Positions 17,608 through 26,611 of a DNA stretch of 64,000 nucleotides are shown here, piece by piece (the first letter of the stretch is position 1; every line of letters starts with the position of its first letter). Source of the stretch: Rhodococcus opacus (GTDB lineage: Bacteria > Actinomycetota > Actinomycetes > Mycobacteriales > Mycobacteriaceae). The translations under genes and the position numbers were made by a program. The stretch is taken from contig NZ_JAAXPA010000036.1 of NCBI RefSeq assembly GCF_012396235.1, positions 16,310-80,309 of the forward strand, written 5' to 3'. The notes beneath the pieces are model-generated. The model had not been told where the DNA came from. It made no database searches and saw only the letters and a list, made by a program, of their open reading frames with translations.

Positions 17608-18794
17608 GCCTTCCGGCTGCAGACGACGCCCGTAGTGGCGAGGTCGTCGATCGCGGCAGCGGTGTAGCCGAGTTCCGTCAGCAACTCGACCGTGTGTTGT
17701 CCCAGCGCCGGGGCGCCGGTGGTGGAGAACCGGGGAATGCTGTGGAGGTGCCACGGCGAGCCGAGGGTGGTGTGCTCGACCCCAGTGGGGTCGGTGACGT
17801 CGATGAAGATGCCGGCGGCCTCGACGTCCGGGTTCTTATGGACCTCGCGGTAGGAACTGATGCGACCGGCGACGACACCGTTCGGTGTCAACAGTGTCAT
17901 GGCTTCGTCGCTGGTCATCTTGGCGAACTCGGACCGGAGTTCCTCGAGTAGTGCTGGGCGGTTGCGCACGCGGCTCTCGTTGGTCTCGAATCGCGGGTCG
18001 GAGGCCAGTTCGGGGTGGCCGAGCAGGTTGCAGAGCCGGTCGAAATGCACCACCGAGTAGGCAGATACGACGATGGCGCCGTCCCTGGTGGGCATCACGT
18101 CCGCGGCGGGCGCCACGGTGGCTTGCCCGTTTCCCTTGCGCACGGGATCGTTGCCGGTCAGGAGATACTCGCCCCAGTTCGGGCCCTGCAGATGCACCGC
18201 CACCTCGAGCAGCGAGGTCTCGACGGTGTCGCCGTCGCCGGTGCGCAACCGCCGGATGTAGGCGCCCAGGATGGCTTGAGCGAACACGTGCGCGGCAGCC
18301 GCGTCGACCACGGGGAAGCCGACACGTTGCGGTTCTCGGTCGGCTTCGCCCGTGACCCACATGATGCCGCTTTCGGCCTGCGCTGCGATGTCCAGGCCGG
18401 CGCGGTACTTCGACGGCCCGTGCAGCCCGAATCCGGTGACAGTGGCATAAATGAGATCGGGGTGCGCGGTGCGGACCTGCTCGGCGCCGAGGCCGAAGGA
18501 ATCCATCACCCCGGGCCGCAGATTCTGCACGACGATGTCTGCGCCCGCGATCAGTTCCCGGGCGACCTGCTGTCCTCGGACGTCCTTCAGGTCCAGGGCG
18601 ATGCAGCGCTTGTTGCGGTTGTAGTTCCGCAGGATCGCGTCACCGTAAATGCCGATCGATCGCGACGATTCCCCGTGGATCGGCTCGACTTTGATCACGT
18701 CGGCGCCGAGGTCGGCCAGGACCTGGGTGGCGGCCGGGGCCGCGATGAACTGTCCGAAGTCGACGACGCGGACGCCGTCCAATGGTGTGCTCAT
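17604..18794 (-). CDS. CaiB/BaiF family III CoA transferase
   Basis: A 396-residue class III CoA transferase that moves CoA between carboxylic acids through an aspartyl-CoA thioester. The opening PLDGVRVVDFGQFIAAPAATQVLADLGADVIKVE is classic, and the catalytic Asp is most likely D164 in GFPVVDAAAAHVF. It is ATGA-coupled to the MFS gene upstream, so uptake of an acid and its activation without ATP are probably linked. A racemase role is less likely because the catalytic His-Asp-Glu set of that group is missing. Confidence 0.9.
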   Translation of the reverse strand: MSTPLDGVRVVDFGQFIAAPAATQVLADLGADVIKVEPIHGESSRSIGIYGDAILRNYNRNKRCIALDLKDVRGQQVARELIAGADIVVQNLRPGVMDSFGLGAEQVRTAHPDLIYATVTGFGLHGPSKYRAGLDIAAQAESGIMWVTGEADREPQRVGFPVVDAAAAHVFAQAILGAYIRRLRTGDGDTVETSLLEVAVHLQGPNWGEYLLTGNDPVRKGNGQATVAPAADVMPTRDGAIVVSAYSVVHFDRLCNLLGHPELASDPRFETNESRVRNRPALLEELRSEFAKMTSDEAMTLLTPNGVVAGRISSYREVHKNPDVEAAGIFIDVTDPTGVEHTTLGSPWHLHSIPRFSTTGAPALGQHTVELLTELGYTAAAIDDLATTGVVCSRKA

Positions 18795-20098
18795 TGCACG
18801 TTCTCCTGTAGATGGGTATTGAGTTTGGCCTCATCACGTTCCGGGTGCACCAGGAAGGTGGCTGCGGCGCCGCCGATGGCCATGAGCACACCGGTGAGCG
18901 CGAAACCGTGCCCGTAGCCGGTGATCTTGTCGGCTGCGGTGCCGACGAAATGCCCGAGTACCAGCGGCGCGAGTACGCCGGCCATGCTGTAGAACGCCAC
19001 GAGGAACCCCAGGACCGGACCACGCTTACGCGGGTGCACAACATCGGCGATGGCGGTGAAGGCGACGGCATACGCAGCAGTATTGAGCGAGAACGCCAAG
19101 GTGATGAAGACCATCTGCGGCAGACCAGCCGACAGCAATGTAAATGCGAACATCGACAGGCCGGCCGCGACGATCAGACCGCCCGCCAAATACCCCCGCG
19201 AAACACGCCGGGACACCCCTCGCGCGGTCAACCAATTCGACAACCAGCCGGCACCGATCGCACCGACCGCGGCGAAGGCATAGGGAAGCATGATCAACCG
19301 TCCGGCGGTGACCGTGTCGTAGCCCAACCCATCCGATAGATAGACCGGCAGCCAGGCCACCTTCAAGGTGGTCGACCAATACGAGAAGAACGTCAGCAGA
19401 GCAATGCCGACGACGGTTCCGGTGGTCAGCAACGTCCGGTACGGAGCATCGACCAACTCCGCGGCGCCCGGGGCCGTTCCCACCGGTGTGTGCGCGGGCG
19501 CATCCTTGCCGAAGACGAGCCAGACCACTGCCCACAGTCCGCCCAGGACGATGAGCACACCGAAGGCCGCATGCCAGGTCCAGGTGACGATGACCCAGGT
19601 CAACACGGGCGCGGCGAGAAGCGGGCCCACCGAGGCGCCCGCGGTGACGACCCCACCCGGCAGGGCCCGTTTCTCCGGCGGAAACCACGAGTGCACCGAA
19701 TGGGTGGCCAGCGCGTACGCCGGCCCTTCGGCAAAGCCGAGGACGATGCGACACGCGAGCATCACACCGAAGCTCACCGGGCCGAGCAGGGGCACCATCG
19801 TGACGATCCAGACGAGCATCAGCACGGCTAGCAACCAGCGCAGACCGATGCGGGAAGACAGCGCTCCGAGGACTATCGCTCCGGCGGCGAACAACCAGAA
19901 GAAGGCACTCTGCAGCAGGCCGAACTGCTGCGGTGTGATTCCCAGATCGTGTTGGATATGAACGCCGGCGAAGCCGAGTACAGCCTTGTCCGCGAAGTTG
20001 AGAAGGAGGAAGGTGAACAGCAACATGGCGATCAGCCATGCACGCTTCAATGAGGGCGGTGCGACAACAGCTTTGGGCTGTGCTCGAGTGTCTGTCAT
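18791..20098 (-). CDS. MFS transporter, anion:cation symporter type
   Basis: A 435-residue MFS protein with 12 predicted helices. The helix-1 motif LLLNFADKAVLGFAG and LGFAEGPAYALATHSVHSWFPPEKRALP are characteristic of the ACS group that imports organic acids with protons. It lies between the enoyl-CoA hydratase and CoA-transferase genes and overlaps the latter (ATGA). The likely role is uptake of the carboxylate degraded by the neighbouring enzymes. Confidence 0.9.
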   Translation of the reverse strand: MTDTRAQPKAVVAPPSLKRAWLIAMLLFTFLLLNFADKAVLGFAGVHIQHDLGITPQQFGLLQSAFFWLFAAGAIVLGALSSRIGLRWLLAVLMLVWIVTMVPLLGPVSFGVMLACRIVLGFAEGPAYALATHSVHSWFPPEKRALPGGVVTAGASVGPLLAAPVLTWVIVTWTWHAAFGVLIVLGGLWAVVWLVFGKDAPAHTPVGTAPGAAELVDAPYRTLLTTGTVVGIALLTFFSYWSTTLKVAWLPVYLSDGLGYDTVTAGRLIMLPYAFAAVGAIGAGWLSNWLTARGVSRRVSRGYLAGGLIVAAGLSMFAFTLLSAGLPQMVFITLAFSLNTAAYAVAFTAIADVVHPRKRGPVLGFLVAFYSMAGVLAPLVLGHFVGTAADKITGYGHGFALTGVLMAIGGAAATFLVHPERDEAKLNTHLQENVQ

Positions 20099-20141
20099 AA
20101 AGGGCTCCGAACATGCAGAGTGGATGGGGTGACACGAGCCG

Positions 20142-20936
20142 TCAGTGGCCTGTGAACGCGGCCTCGCGTTTGTGCAGGAAAGCCTCGGCCGCTTCGCGAG
20201 CATCGTCGGAATGGAAGCACTGCACCATGCGATCCACTTCCGCGAGCAAGTAGTCGCCGAGCGGCGCGGTGGAAGAGTGGAGCAGGTTCCGTTTCATCGC
20301 ACGGAGGGCGAGGGGGGCGGAGGTCGCGAGACGGTGCGCAAGCTCGCGGGCGGTGCCGTGGAGCGACTGTGCGGAGGTTACCGAGTTGACCAGTCCGAGC
20401 TGGTGGGCGCGCTCGGCGGTGAGTTTGCCTGGGGTGAGAAATAATTCGCGGGCGTGCGCGCCGCCCAGCATCTTGTTGATCAGCCAGACGCCGCCGAGGT
20501 CACCGGACAGTCCGGCACTGATGAATGCGGTGTTGAACACGGCACGGTCGGAAGCGATCCGAAAATCTGCTGCGGCAGCGAGCGATAGCCCTGCTCCAGC
20601 GCAGGCACCGTCGATAGCGGCGATCGTGACCTGCGGTATCTGATGGAAAGCGAGCAGAGTGGTGCTGACGTGGCGCAAACGTGCGGTATCCGCCACGACC
20701 GAGTCACGCCGCAAGGTCCTGGATTCGGCAGGAGCGGCAAGATCAGCGCCCACGCTGAAATCGGAGCCCTGGCCCGAAAGGATCACCACTCGTACGTCGG
20801 GTGAGCGCGCGAGCGTTGTGATCACGGCGCGAAGCTCTTCGAGTACGGCAAAGGAAACGGCATTTCGTCGCCCGGGGTTGTCGAGGACCACGGTTGCTGT
20901 GGCATCCTCGATCGCGCAGTGAACGTGGCCGCTCAT
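20142..20936 (-). CDS. Enoyl-CoA hydratase/isomerase family protein
   Basis: A 264-residue crotonase. The oxyanion-hole segments are GSDFSVGADL and DGACAGAGLSLAAAADFRIAS. At the usual catalytic loop it reads ISAGLSGDLGGVW, without the typical hydratase Glu, so isomerase, hydrolase or another crotonase activity is possible. The ATG at 20936 has AGGAGG at ideal spacing; an earlier in-frame start would run through the operator. It is the first gene of the operon that continues with the MFS carrier and CoA transferase. Confidence 0.88.
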   Translation of the reverse strand: MSGHVHCAIEDATATVVLDNPGRRNAVSFAVLEELRAVITTLARSPDVRVVILSGQGSDFSVGADLAAPAESRTLRRDSVVADTARLRHVSTTLLAFHQIPQVTIAAIDGACAGAGLSLAAAADFRIASDRAVFNTAFISAGLSGDLGGVWLINKMLGGAHARELFLTPGKLTAERAHQLGLVNSVTSAQSLHGTARELAHRLATSAPLALRAMKRNLLHSSTAPLGDYLLAEVDRMVQCFHSDDAREAAEAFLHKREAAFTGH

Positions 20937-20954
20937 GATTCCTCCTCGATTGAC

Positions 20955-20974
20955 GTTCACCAGTTGTGAACTGG
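20955..20974. promoter_or_regulatory. Overlapping palindromes upstream of the hydratase gene
   Basis: Two overlapping inverted repeats lie about 20 bases before the hydratase start: GTTCAC-N5-GTGAAC (20955-20971) and CCAGTT-GTG-AACTGG (20960-20974). They are well placed for a repressor or for the LysR protein encoded just upstream. Confidence 0.45.
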
Positions 20975-21045
20975 CGCACATTCATTCAAGAGGCAGCGAC
21001 CGACCACGTCAAAGACCGAAAGTAGGCCGAATCAACTGCAATTTC

Positions 21046-22065
21046 CTATCGATCCGGTGATGGGCGTACCTCCGAGTCGCGGTAATTGCGTTCGCGAACC
21101 CGGTGATCTGCCGTCAGTGCTGTCAGCGAGGCCCCCTCGATCCACGAGTGTCCCCGGGCCGTGTGCCGGTCGATACTGCGAAGCCAGGCCCGCATCGAGC
21201 GCTTCGAGTAATCCAGGAAGTCGGAGGTTGCCACCGTCATTCGACCCCTGCGATACATCATTCCGACTCGTCGTGAAAGCCCCGGGGACAGCTCGCGCAC
21301 CACACCGCCGCGATGACGGGCGTCGAGCGCAATCCGGAGCGGAATGATTGCCGCGCCTGCTCCGGAGAGCACCATCGGCAGTACCGCGCCGCGCTGTGGT
21401 ACCTCCACAACGATCCGCGGTTCGACACCATGCTCCCGCAACGAGTTCTCGATGTACTCTCTTGTTGCCGTGCCGTGTTCGCCCATCACGAAAGGGACCC
21501 CGGACAGACTTTCGACTGGGGTGGGATCGGGCCAGAACGACTCGGTGCCAGGTGGACAGACGAGGACGAACTTCTGATCGACCAGTTCCTCGCTCACTAG
21601 TTCCTCCCCCGCAATCGGCATGGCCGAGAAGCCGACCTCGCAGGCACCGGATCGTACGAGCTGCACCAGATCCGCCGCTTCGTCACGCTCCTCGATCCGA
21701 AAACGCACTTCGGGAAATTTGGCGCGGAACCCCGCCGCCCACACCGATAGTGGGTCCGTGGAGATATCCGACAGTGCCGCGATATCGATCCGCCCGCTGC
21801 GCCCCTGCCCGACGCTCCGCACTGCATTCTCCGCTGCTTCCGCCTCGCGCAGGATCATGCGAGCCGGGCCGATCAGGGCCTCGCCGGCCGGCGCGAGGAC
21901 AAGACCTCTGCCCACTCGGTGAAACAGCTCGGATCCCAGGTCCTTCTCGAGCTTGCGGACGGCCTGGGAGAGCGACGGCTGGGCCACTCGCAGCGCGACT
22001 GCGGCACGGTTGACCCCTCCGTGATCGACCACCGCAAGGAAGTACTCCATTTGACGCAGATCCAT
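21046..22065 (-). CDS. LysR-family transcriptional regulator
   Basis: A 339-residue LysR regulator. The winged helix-turn-helix is at residues 1-60 (VNRAAVALRVAQPSLSQAVRKLEKDLG), followed by a two-lobe effector domain. It starts ten bases after the thioesterase stop and ends about 110 bases before the hydratase gene, so it is flanked on both sides by acyl-CoA genes it probably controls. The C-terminus is some 30 residues longer than usual and looks unstructured. The likely effector is an acyl-CoA or the free acid; this is inference. Confidence 0.92.
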   Translation of the reverse strand: MDLRQMEYFLAVVDHGGVNRAAVALRVAQPSLSQAVRKLEKDLGSELFHRVGRGLVLAPAGEALIGPARMILREAEAAENAVRSVGQGRSGRIDIAALSDISTDPLSVWAAGFRAKFPEVRFRIEERDEAADLVQLVRSGACEVGFSAMPIAGEELVSEELVDQKFVLVCPPGTESFWPDPTPVESLSGVPFVMGEHGTATREYIENSLREHGVEPRIVVEVPQRGAVLPMVLSGAGAAIIPLRIALDARHRGGVVRELSPGLSRRVGMMYRRGRMTVATSDFLDYSKRSMRAWLRSIDRHTARGHSWIEGASLTALTADHRVRERNYRDSEVRPSPDR

Positions 22066-22074
22066 GCAGCAAAG

Positions 22075-23046
22075 CTAGCGGGCAGGGCGCCGAATGCGCC
22101 ATGGTGTAGCGGGGTCGTGGAGGGACTCCGGGTCGGTCATGAGCCGAGATATGTCCTGTACTCGGGACTCGCCGGCGAGCGCACGACCCTCTTCGGGTCG
22201 CTGTAGCGTTCTGCGGTCGTTCTCGATGGCGGAAACGGTGCAGATCCCCAGAGGGCCGTCGCGGTCGAACATGGTTGCCGAGCCCACCGCGACTCCGTCG
22301 CACGCGCGGTGGCTGTCGGCTTCCAGTCCGAGTTCGATCCCCTCCGGCAGTCTGGTCAGCGCCAGCGTGACGTCACCGTTGATGTATCCGATGCCCTCGG
22401 TGCCCATGTTGGTTACCAAATTGGTCAAGTCGGCGATCATTGCCGCACGCACGAGGGGGGTGGTCGCTTCTCCTGCGATCGCCGACCACCCTGTCGTCCA
22501 GATCCGTTTCCGATCAGAGGTTCGCCACGCCGGTCCTCCGTGCGGCAACGGCCCCCAGTCGGCATTCTCCCCACTGGTGCCGATCAACCGCTCGCCGAGA
22601 TGCTCGGTCGGCGAGGGAGGCTCAGGGACGCGGGAGTCGACCCAATGCGCTCCTGCTGCGTTCCTCGATTTTCGGTAGAAAGCAACCGTGGCCCTGGCCA
22701 CGGCTTCATCCGACTGAATCAATTCGGCTTCGACAAGTCGAATTCGGTTTCCCCACCGGATGATCCGTGAGCGAACATCGATCCGGCCCATCCTCACCGG
22801 ACGAAAGAGATCCGCGGTCACTCGGGTGGCGAAGAATTCATCCTGCTTGTACTCACCCTCGATGGCGTGGGCAAGCAAACCCAGCACCGCCGGACCGGAC
22901 ACCATGTCCGCCGACCACCCGCTGATGGCGGCCGCCCTCGGCTCGTACCCCGAACCTGCACGAGCGAAGAACGGTTGAGCGGTGTGTGCCGATCTGGTCG
23001 CCTGTTCCGCGTCGAGCTGCGCGTCGGCTGTCACTTTCAGTTCCAC
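22075..23046 (-). CDS. Acyl-CoA thioesterase-like hotdog protein
   Basis: A 323-residue protein that resembles the double-hotdog thioesterase group (TesB-like, PF13622). The N-terminal half has the segment AAISGWSADMVSGPAVLGLLAHAIE and the C-terminal half GIGYINGDVTLALTRLPEG...SATMFDRDGPLG. The GTG at 23046 overlaps the end of the racemase gene, so the two are coupled. A role in releasing CoA from dead-end intermediates is plausible; catalytic residues are not obvious. Confidence 0.72.
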   Translation of the reverse strand: MELKVTADAQLDAEQATRSAHTAQPFFARAGSGYEPRAAAISGWSADMVSGPAVLGLLAHAIEGEYKQDEFFATRVTADLFRPVRMGRIDVRSRIIRWGNRIRLVEAELIQSDEAVARATVAFYRKSRNAAGAHWVDSRVPEPPSPTEHLGERLIGTSGENADWGPLPHGGPAWRTSDRKRIWTTGWSAIAGEATTPLVRAAMIADLTNLVTNMGTEGIGYINGDVTLALTRLPEGIELGLEADSHRACDGVAVGSATMFDRDGPLGICTVSAIENDRRTLQRPEEGRALAGESRVQDISRLMTDPESLHDPATPWRIRRPAR

Positions 23047-24131
23047 AGCGTGGCGGCGTCGACCGCTTCGGTGGCCGGGGGGCCGGGTAGCCCGGGTTCG
23101 CTGCGGGAGAATCGCGGCGCGGGCCGGTGCTGGGTGACGCGGTCCAGTTCGACGAGGGATCCGCGGGCGGCGATGTGCGGGTTCTGGGGTGCCTCGGCGA
23201 AGGTCAGCACCGGGGTGGTGCAGGCGTCGGTGCCGTCGAAGATCGCCGCCCACTCGTCGCGGGTCTTGGTGAGGAACACCTCGGCGAACTGTTTCTGCAG
23301 TTGCGGCCAGCCGCTCCGGTCGTTCTGGGCCGGCAGATCGGCCGGGTCGAGACCCAGACCCTCCACCAGCAGTGCGTAGAACTGTGGTTCGACCGCACCG
23401 ACGGCCATGTATCGGCCGTCCGCGGTTTCGTAGGTGTTGTAGTACGGCGCACCGGTGTCGAGCATGTTCACCCCGCGCTCGTCCGACCACCGGCCGATAC
23501 CGCGGAAGCTCCACATCATGTGCGACAACGCCAGGGTGCCGTCCACCATGGCCGCGTCGACGACCTGTCCCTTGCCCGACGTGTGACGCTCGATCAGCGC
23601 GGCGAGGATGCCGAACACGAGGAACATCGAGCCGCCGCCGAAGTCGCCGACCATGTTCAGCGGCGGCACCGGGCGCTCGCCCTTCCTGCCGATCGCGTGC
23701 AGGACACCGGTCAGCGAGATGTAGTTGATGTCGTGGCCGGCCGTCTGGGCGAGTGGACCTTCCTGCCCCCAGCCGGTCATCCGGCCGTAGATCAGGCGCG
23801 GGTTGTGCGCCAGTGCGACGTCCGGGCCCAGCCCCAGGCGCTCGGTGACGCCGGGGCGGAAGCCTTCGATGAGCACGTCTGCCCGTTCGATGAGGCCGAG
23901 GACGAGTTCGATGTCGGCGGGGTCTTTGAGGTTCGCTTCCACGACGCGGCGGCCGCGGTGGGTCTGGTCGCGGGGCTGCCCGGCTGTCGGCAGCAGGCCG
24001 GCGCGCTGTACGCGGACCACGTCGGCGCCGAGGTCGGCGAGCAACGTCGCAGCGTGCGGGCCGGGACCGATGCCGGCGAGTTCGACTATGCGGACACCGG
24101 TAAGTGGCCCGGTGCCGGTGGTGGTCGCCAT
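23037..24131 (-). CDS. mcr: Alpha-methylacyl-CoA racemase
   Basis: A 364-residue family III enzyme that interconverts (2R)- and (2S)-methylacyl-CoA. The catalytic triad of the mycobacterial enzyme (His126, Asp156, Glu241) maps at a constant offset of seven to H133 (AGHDINY), D163 (VGDFGGGS) and E248 (AVEPQFY). The SMFLVFGILAAL block also fits this group rather than CoA transferases. Its presence argues that the island degrades an alpha-methyl branched acyl chain such as an isoprenoid or sterol side chain, since beta-oxidation needs the 2S form. Confidence 0.9.
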   Translation of the reverse strand: MATTTGTGPLTGVRIVELAGIGPGPHAATLLADLGADVVRVQRAGLLPTAGQPRDQTHRGRRVVEANLKDPADIELVLGLIERADVLIEGFRPGVTERLGLGPDVALAHNPRLIYGRMTGWGQEGPLAQTAGHDINYISLTGVLHAIGRKGERPVPPLNMVGDFGGGSMFLVFGILAALIERHTSGKGQVVDAAMVDGTLALSHMMWSFRGIGRWSDERGVNMLDTGAPYYNTYETADGRYMAVGAVEPQFYALLVEGLGLDPADLPAQNDRSGWPQLQKQFAEVFLTKTRDEWAAIFDGTDACTTPVLTFAEAPQNPHIAARGSLVELDRVTQHRPAPRFSRSEPGLPGPPATEAVDAATLWN

Positions 24132-24181
24132 GAATTCTCCCTCTACCTCTGGGCGATGGAACGTGCTGTGACGCTGAATGT

Positions 24182-25351
24182 TCAGCCGACTCGAGCGGTT
24201 TGCGTGGTGGACAGCAGGGTGGGCAGTGCCCGAGCGAGGTTGCGCTCGTGGATCTGCGAGGCACCTTCGTAGATGCGCAGCGCCCGCACGTCACGCCACA
24301 TGCGCGGCACCGAGTGTTCGCCCACGATGCCGGCTCCGCCGAGCACCTGGACCGCCCGGTCGGCCACGACGGATGCCATCTCGGTGCAATAGAGCTTCGC
24401 CGCCGAAATGCGATGCCGCGGCGGGGTGCCGGCGTCGAATTCGCGGGCGCAATCCAGGATCATCGACCGTCCCGCCTCGAGCTCTGCGTAGCTGCGACCG
24501 AGCATGGCCTGGACGGCCCCGAACTCGGCCAGGGGTTGCCCGAATTGCTCCCGCTCACCGGCGTGCCGCGCGGCCTCGGTGAGCAAGCGCGTGGCCTGAC
24601 CGACGGCGGTGGCCGCGACGTGGGTGCGGGCCTGGTTGATCCCGCGCATGGCGTGCGTCATTCCCAGGCCTTCCGCCCCTCCGATCAGCCGGTCTGCGTC
24701 TACTCGCACCCCACGCAGACTGACCTCGGCGACGGGCCCCTCGGCGTGACCGTTCATCAACTCGGGCAACCGGGTCTGCACGCCGGGAGTGTCCCGATCC
24801 ACCAGGAACGACGAGACACCGCCGTCCTCGGTGCGGGCGAACACCACCAGCACGTCCGCCCACCCGCCGTTGGTGATGTAGCGCTTCTCCCCGTCGATGA
24901 CGTAGCCGCCACGCGTCCGGGTCGCGGTGGTCCGTACCGCGGACGCGTCGCTCCCGGCGTTCTCCTCGGTGAGCGCGAAGGCCATCACGCACTCCCCGGC
25001 CGCCATCGCGGGGAGGTACCTCTCGCGCTGCACGGCGGTGCCGTATTCGAGCAGGATCTGTGAGGCCAGACCGATGCTCGTCGAGAACCGCGACCGGTAC
25101 ACAGCCGACGACCGGGTGAACTCGAACGTCAGGAGCACCTGCTGCTCGACCGTCCACCCCAGGCCGCCGACGCTGGTGGGCAGGGTGATGCCGAACAGAC
25201 CGAGCTCGCTCATCCGTCGGACGAGGTCCGGGGGCACCGCACCGGCGGCGACCATCTCATTCTCCCGCGGGATCAGTTCGTCGTCGGTGAAGTCGCGAAT
25301 CACCTGCCGGTACGTCTCGAAGTCGAGGGTGCGGACCCGGGGATCGATCAC
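24182..25351 (-). CDS. Acyl-CoA dehydrogenase
   Basis: A 389-residue acyl-CoA dehydrogenase with the flavin/substrate block FALTEENAGSDASA and the C-terminal RIYEGASQIHERNLARAL, whose Glu is the usual catalytic base. It lies 50 bases upstream of the racemase and 45 bases downstream of another dehydrogenase, all in one direction, so an operon MFS - ACAD - ACAD - racemase - thioesterase - LysR is likely. Chain specificity is unknown. Confidence 0.92.
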   Translation of the reverse strand: MIDPRVRTLDFETYRQVIRDFTDDELIPRENEMVAAGAVPPDLVRRMSELGLFGITLPTSVGGLGWTVEQQVLLTFEFTRSSAVYRSRFSTSIGLASQILLEYGTAVQRERYLPAMAAGECVMAFALTEENAGSDASAVRTTATRTRGGYVIDGEKRYITNGGWADVLVVFARTEDGGVSSFLVDRDTPGVQTRLPELMNGHAEGPVAEVSLRGVRVDADRLIGGAEGLGMTHAMRGINQARTHVAATAVGQATRLLTEAARHAGEREQFGQPLAEFGAVQAMLGRSYAELEAGRSMILDCAREFDAGTPPRHRISAAKLYCTEMASVVADRAVQVLGGAGIVGEHSVPRMWRDVRALRIYEGASQIHERNLARALPTLLSTTQTARVG

Positions 25352-25396
25352 GTGAATGCTCCTGTTCGTGAGGGCGAAAGCTCCTGCGGGACTGGA

Positions 25397-26554
25397 TCAG
25401 AAACCGGCCGACTTGGCGATGATCGTCTTCATGACCTCGCTGGTGCCGCCGTAGATCCGCGAGACGCGGGTGTCCGCGTACAGCCGGGCGATGGGGTATT
25501 CGAGCATGTAGCCGTATCCGCCGTGCAGCTGCAGGCACTTGTCGATGATCTCGCCGGCGTTCTCGGTGCAGAACAGCTTCGCCTTGGCGGCATCGGCGAC
25601 GCTCAGGTCGCCGGTCTCGTGCAGCTCGATGGCCCGGTCCACCATGGCCTGCGCTGCCTCCACCTTGGCGATGCATTCGGCGATGACGAATTTGGTGTTC
25701 TGGAAGTCGGCGACGGGCTTGCCGAACACCTTGCGGTCACGCACGTAGTCGGAGGCGAACGTGATGGCACCGGTGGCGGCGGCGGTCGTGGTGACCGCGA
25801 TCATCAGGCGCTCCTGCGGAAGGTTGTTGGCCAGATAGCCGAACGCCGCGCCCTCTTCGCCGAGCAGATCCTCGACAGGAACCCGCACGTCAGTGAAGGA
25901 AAGCTCGGCGGTGTCGGAGGTGCGCATACCGATCTTCTCGAGCTTGCGACCCACCTCGTAGCCCTCGCTCGTGGTGTCCACGGCGAGGATGCTGAGGCCG
26001 GCGCGGCGGTTCTCCTCGGTGGTCGGGGAGGTGCGGCAGACGACGAGGACGCGGTCGGCTTGAACGCCTCCGGTGATGAAGGTCTTGGCGCCGTTGAGGA
26101 TGTAGTGGGTGCCGTCCTCCGACAGCCGGGCGGTGGTCTTGATGCCGGCGAGGTCCGAGCCGGTGCCCGGCTCGGTCATCGCGATGGCGGTCATCATGTC
26201 GCCGCTGACGAACCCGGGCAGCCAGCGCTGCTTCTGTTCCTCGGTGCCGTAGGTGAGCAGGTAGGGCAGCACCAGGCCGGTGTGCACACCGAATGCACCG
26301 AAACTGACTGCGGCGCGGGCGGTCTCCTCGGAGAGCACCGCCTGGTACTTGAAGCTGGTCTCGCCGGCTCCACCGTAGGACTCGGGTACGGTCATTCCGA
26401 GCACGCCCAGCTTGCCGAGCTGACGGTAGAAGTCGCGCGGCACCATGCCCTCGCGCTCCCAGTCGGCGAAGTTCGGCGTGACCTGCGACTCGATGAAGTC
26501 ACGGATGACTTTGCGGAAGTCTTCATGTTCCTGGTTGAACACGATGCGCTGCAT
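25397..26554 (-). CDS. Acyl-CoA dehydrogenase, long-chain type
   Basis: A 385-residue acyl-CoA dehydrogenase. The substrate-side block is IAMTEPGTGSDLAGI. The C-terminal motif reads RIYGGTSEVMKTIIAKS, with Gly where many members carry the catalytic Glu. This is seen in long-chain and isovaleryl-type enzymes, which place the base on another helix. It sits between an MFS carrier and a second dehydrogenase on the same strand. The two dehydrogenases may act on successive chain lengths. Confidence 0.92.
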   Translation of the reverse strand: MQRIVFNQEHEDFRKVIRDFIESQVTPNFADWEREGMVPRDFYRQLGKLGVLGMTVPESYGGAGETSFKYQAVLSEETARAAVSFGAFGVHTGLVLPYLLTYGTEEQKQRWLPGFVSGDMMTAIAMTEPGTGSDLAGIKTTARLSEDGTHYILNGAKTFITGGVQADRVLVVCRTSPTTEENRRAGLSILAVDTTSEGYEVGRKLEKIGMRTSDTAELSFTDVRVPVEDLLGEEGAAFGYLANNLPQERLMIAVTTTAAATGAITFASDYVRDRKVFGKPVADFQNTKFVIAECIAKVEAAQAMVDRAIELHETGDLSVADAAKAKLFCTENAGEIIDKCLQLHGGYGYMLEYPIARLYADTRVSRIYGGTSEVMKTIIAKSAGF

Positions 26555-26611
26555 GTCTTTTCCTTCTTTTGTGCGGACCAGCGTGGATGGGTGTTGGGGA
26601 ATGTGGCCGCG